Assembly (NCBI GenBank): GCA_030637565.1
Contig: DAOWGG010000072.1
Span: 1-6,966, forward strand
Length of the DNA: 6,966 nucleotides
Source: Candidatus Peregrinibacteria bacterium
Lineage (GTDB): Bacteria > Patescibacteriota > Gracilibacteria > UM-FILTER-43-11
Reading direction: 5' to 3'
Part shown: positions 5,105 through 6,966 of the stretch, in pieces
Layout: every line of letters starts with the position of its first letter
How positions within the stretch are numbered: position 1 is the stretch's first letter
The notes under the pieces: model-generated
Database searches by the model: none
What the model saw: only the letters and a program-made list of their open reading frames with translations
What the model was told of the DNA's origin: nothing
Program-made: the position numbers and the translations under genes

Positions 5105-5237
5105 GAGGGTTGGAGGAAGGTGGCTCCCCTTAGAATAAGGGGAGAGGAAGAGGGGCTAGAATAAGGAATGACCTTAATTATACTAACCCTCTTTCCTTCT
5201 CCCTTGAGCCAAGGGAGACCACCTTCCTCCAACCTCT
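5105..5237. repeat. Nested inverted-repeat (MITE-like or large palindromic) element
   Basis: The outer arms GGTTGGAGGAAGGTGG (5108-5123) and its exact reverse complement (5219-5234) are 16 bases long and extend by GAG/CTC with one bulged G. Just inside the left arm is a hairpin with eight-base stems CTCCCCTT/AAGGGGAG (5124-5131 and 5137-5144). Just inside the right arm is one with nine-base stems TCTCCCTTG/CAAGGGAGA (5198-5206 and 5210-5218). A purine-rich stretch at 5139-5155 is roughly complementary to a pyrimidine-rich stretch at 5187-5203, so the whole could also fold as one long hairpin. At the centre TAAGG/CCTTA (5162-5166, 5172-5176) forms a small stem. No reading frame of interest lies inside, and I see no clear target-site duplication at the ends. 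It may be a non-autonomous mobile element or a dispersed palindrome; only other copies in the genome would show which. Confidence 0.75.
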
Positions 5238-5243
5238 GTTACC

Positions 5244-5273
5244 AAAAAACCCACCCCCACGAATGGAGATGGG
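5244..5273 (-). terminator. Intrinsic terminator of rny
   Basis: Read leftward from the rny stop, CCCATCTCCA and TGGGGGTGGG form a ten-base stem (two T-G pairs) around the tetraloop TTCG, followed at once by six T residues (5244-5249 as A on the plus strand). It begins 16 bases after the rny stop codon. The UUCG-type tetraloop is an especially stable closing loop. This ends the rny transcript before the nested repeat and the next gene's promoter. Confidence 0.88.
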
Positions 5274-5289
5274 CCTTTGAATTTGAAGT

Positions 5290-6849
5290 TTATTTTGCCA
5301 CATCAATGGCGCGAGTTTCTCTTAGAACACTTATCTTAACGGTCCCAGGGTAAGCTAATTCTGATTCAATTTTTCGAGCAATGTCATGAGACATCTTAAC
5401 AGCGGCCATGTCATCGATTTCATCAGGCTTAACCATTACACGGACTTCACGACCCGCTTGAATGGCGTAGGCTTTATCAACGCCTCCGAATTCATTCACT
5501 AGATCTTCCAAGTCTTTTAGACGTTTTAGGTAAGTTGCTAGTGTTTCTCGTCGTGCTCCTGGTCGTGCAGCAGAGATTGCATCGGCGGCTTGAACCAAGA
5601 TAGCAATTGGACTTTCAAATGGCACATCTTCATGATGAGATTCTGCGGCGTGAATAACTTCTTTTGGTAATCCATATTTCTTTAGAATATCTCGACCAAT
5701 CAGGGCATGACTTCCTTCAATTTCATGATCCACTGCTTTTCCAATATCGTGTAAGAAACCAGCGGTTTTAGCAATCTGTCCGTCTAGGCCAATGTCAGCA
5801 GCCATTGCTCCCGTTAGGTAACCCACTTCCATAGAATGCTTCAAAACATTTTGACCATAACTGGTTCGGAATCGGAGGCGTCCGATGATTCTGATTAGAT
5901 CAGGGTGTAAACCAGGGATTCCCATTTCGGCAGCGGCTTTTTCACCAAATTCCATCATCATTTCATTCACTTCTTCTTTGGTTTCATTTACCACATCCTC
6001 AATTCGGGCTGGGTGGATTCGTCCATCTTCAATTAGTTTTTCCAAAGAACGCTTCGCAACATACCGACGAACTAAGTCGAATCCAGAAATAACAATGGCT
6101 CCTGGAGTGTCATCAACAATCACATCGACACCGGTTAGATGTTCGAATGCATTGATGTTTCGGCCTTCACGACCGATCACACGACCTTTAATGTCGTCTC
6201 CTGGAAGCTGTACAAGGGTTTGGGTGGATTCAGAGGTAACATCGGAGGCAATCTTTTGAATCGCTTGAACAATGGTGTTTCGTGCCTTCTTTTTAGACTC
6301 CTCTTTAACATCTGCTTCCATTTTTTGATATTGAACAACTAATTCATCTTTATATTCTCTCTCCATATTGGTCATCAACATTTCCTTGGCTTCCTCTTTG
6401 CTTAGTTTTGTAATTTTACTAAGTGCTTTTTCTTGCTCCTTGTAAATCGCTTCTAATTTTTCTTCTTCTACTTTTATTTTTTCCATTTTTGCCAAATGGT
6501 CTTCTCTTGATTTTTCAACGTCAGAGGCTTTTTTGTCGAGAAGATCTTCTTTGCTGATCAATCGTTGCTCTTGTTTTGAGAGTTGTTGACGGCGTTCGTT
6601 TTCTTCTTTTTTGGCTTCGTTAATAATGTCGAGTGCTTGATTTTTTGCATCAACAATTTTTTCTCTTAACTTGGTTTCTGCTGTGGCAGATTTGTGCTCT
6701 AGGTCTTTGAGGTGCTTTTCGATTTTGGTGATTTCTTTGTCATTCCGCTCTCGGATTTTTTTCAGGCGTTTTCCGCCTTCCATTTGAAACCAGCCGTAGA
6801 TACCAGCACTCCCAGCTATTAGACCTATCGCTAGGTATAAAATACTCAT
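5290..6849 (-). CDS. rny: Ribonuclease Y
   Basis: RNase Y is a membrane-anchored endoribonuclease that starts the decay and processing of many mRNAs. This copy has 519 residues, the usual length of about 520. Residues 2-20 (SILYLAIGLIAGSAGIYGW) are the single N-terminal membrane anchor. Residues about 24-190 are a long Lys/Glu-rich coiled coil. The KH RNA-binding domain is at about 213-275 with the GxxG loop in VIGREGRNI (224-232). The HD catalytic domain runs from about 335 to 430, with H338 (LKHSMEVG), the HD pair H367-D368 (FLHDIGKA) and D423 (AADAIS) as the expected metal ligands, plus the SHHEDVPFES stretch at 404-413. The C-terminal domain ends RETRAIDVAK. All key residues are present. 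I chose the ATG at 6847-6849 because it puts the membrane anchor at the N-terminus as in the family. An upstream in-frame ATG (6904-6906) would add 19 unconserved residues. No strong Shine-Dalgarno sequence precedes the start. A strong terminator follows. Confidence 0.97.
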   Translation of the reverse strand: MSILYLAIGLIAGSAGIYGWFQMEGGKRLKKIRERNDKEITKIEKHLKDLEHKSATAETKLREKIVDAKNQALDIINEAKKEENERRQQLSKQEQRLISKEDLLDKKASDVEKSREDHLAKMEKIKVEEEKLEAIYKEQEKALSKITKLSKEEAKEMLMTNMEREYKDELVVQYQKMEADVKEESKKKARNTIVQAIQKIASDVTSESTQTLVQLPGDDIKGRVIGREGRNINAFEHLTGVDVIVDDTPGAIVISGFDLVRRYVAKRSLEKLIEDGRIHPARIEDVVNETKEEVNEMMMEFGEKAAAEMGIPGLHPDLIRIIGRLRFRTSYGQNVLKHSMEVGYLTGAMAADIGLDGQIAKTAGFLHDIGKAVDHEIEGSHALIGRDILKKYGLPKEVIHAAESHHEDVPFESPIAILVQAADAISAARPGARRETLATYLKRLKDLEDLVNEFGGVDKAYAIQAGREVRVMVKPDEIDDMAAVKMSHDIARKIESELAYPGTVKISVLRETRAIDVAK

Positions 6850-6966
6850 GGTTATATTAAATCTCAGGAGCAGGAAACAATTACTTCTGTTAGTTCTGCT
6901 AAACATCAGATAATTATCCCAATTGGTGAAGTTCTTGTAGGCATCGGAATTGAAGCCGGTTATACC
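6850..6966. other. Right-edge region upstream of rny, open in two frames
   Basis: This is the 5' flank of rny. The rny frame stays open leftward-reading from the window edge with no stop. The complementary register on the plus strand is also open from 6841 to the edge (translation ends IPIGEVLVGIGIEAGYT). The plus-strand frame has no ATG, GTG or TTG; its only start-like codon near a purine-rich stretch (AGGAG at 6866-6870) is an ATT at 6880-6882. I cannot assign a gene to either frame. The palindrome GATAATTATC lies at 6909-6918. I saw no convincing rny promoter, so it may lie here in a diverged form or beyond the edge. Confidence 0.3.

Noticed and set aside
5168..5353. A 61-codon plus-strand frame across the nested repeat and the end of rny
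   Set aside because: It consists of the repeat arm, the terminator hairpin and antisense rny sequence, with no ribosome-binding site.
5885..6342. Plus-strand frames of 124 and 67 codons opposite rny
   Set aside because: They are antisense shadows of the KH and coiled-coil coding region of a complete and well-recognised RNase Y.
6850..6906. Upstream ATG of rny at 6904-6906 as the true start
   Set aside because: It would place 19 polar and mixed residues before the membrane anchor, unlike the family, and has no ribosome-binding site.
6922..6966. A tRNA-like GGCTTCAATTCC stretch read leftward at the right edge
   Set aside because: It recalls a T-loop, but I could not build the T-stem with proper pairing or find matching acceptor and anticodon arms.
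1..6966. CRISPR array, transposase, toxin-antitoxin pair, defence system or riboswitch
   Set aside because: I looked for regularly spaced repeats, DDE or HUH motifs, small paired genes and long structured leaders and found none that could be supported.

Overview
The window suggests an AT-rich bacterium using the standard code: every frame called here closes on an ordinary stop and none needs TGA read as an amino acid. Two promoters match TTGACA-N17-TATAAT exactly, so this is a sigma70-type organism; the Bacteroidota, the other well-known carriers of PUR-domain proteins, use a different -7/-33 consensus. The weak or missing Shine-Dalgarno sequences at several starts, the non-coding hairpin repeats and the number of unrecognised proteins would fit a candidate-phylum (Patescibacteria-like) lineage. 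That placement is an inference; no marker gene here settles it.

Layout. Positions 1-790 hold a leftward gene for a small exported lipoprotein of unknown function (39-764), with what may be the first codons of a following gene at the left edge. Its region is clearly richer in GC than the rest of the window. Positions 765-1094 are a non-coding divergent control region with one perfect consensus promoter facing each way and an inverted repeat beside the right-hand -35 box. Next come a rightward gene for an unrecognised 408-residue cytoplasmic protein (1095-2321) and, tail to tail with a 6-base gap, a leftward GT-B fold (GT4-type) glycosyltransferase (2328-3419).

Positions 3420-3510 are a second divergent control region with tandem CACTTR hexamers, a small dyad and a TATAAT box. 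It drives a rightward gene (3511-3948) for a small protein with an acidic low-complexity N-terminus and one PUR-type nucleic-acid-binding repeat. This gene converges, through a strong intrinsic terminator, on a leftward gene (4000-5049) for an unrecognised protein with an acidic N-terminus, a hydrophobic Gly-rich segment and a basic C-terminus. That gene has its own strong promoter.

Positions 5105-5237 are a non-coding nested inverted-repeat element, followed by a clear intrinsic terminator for the leftward rny gene (5290-6849). This gene encodes a complete ribonuclease Y, the main membrane-anchored mRNA-decay endonuclease of many bacteria. The last 117 bases are open in a rightward frame and in the rny frame, but neither gives a confident gene.

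The genes do not form one operon: they alternate in strand and most have their own promoter or terminator. The only shared theme is RNA or nucleic-acid handling (PUR-type protein and RNase Y), and that is a loose association. I found no defence system, CRISPR array, transposase, tRNA or rRNA. The most unusual items are the nested hairpin element, the PUR-type protein with its repeat-bearing promoter, and the two unrecognised proteins.
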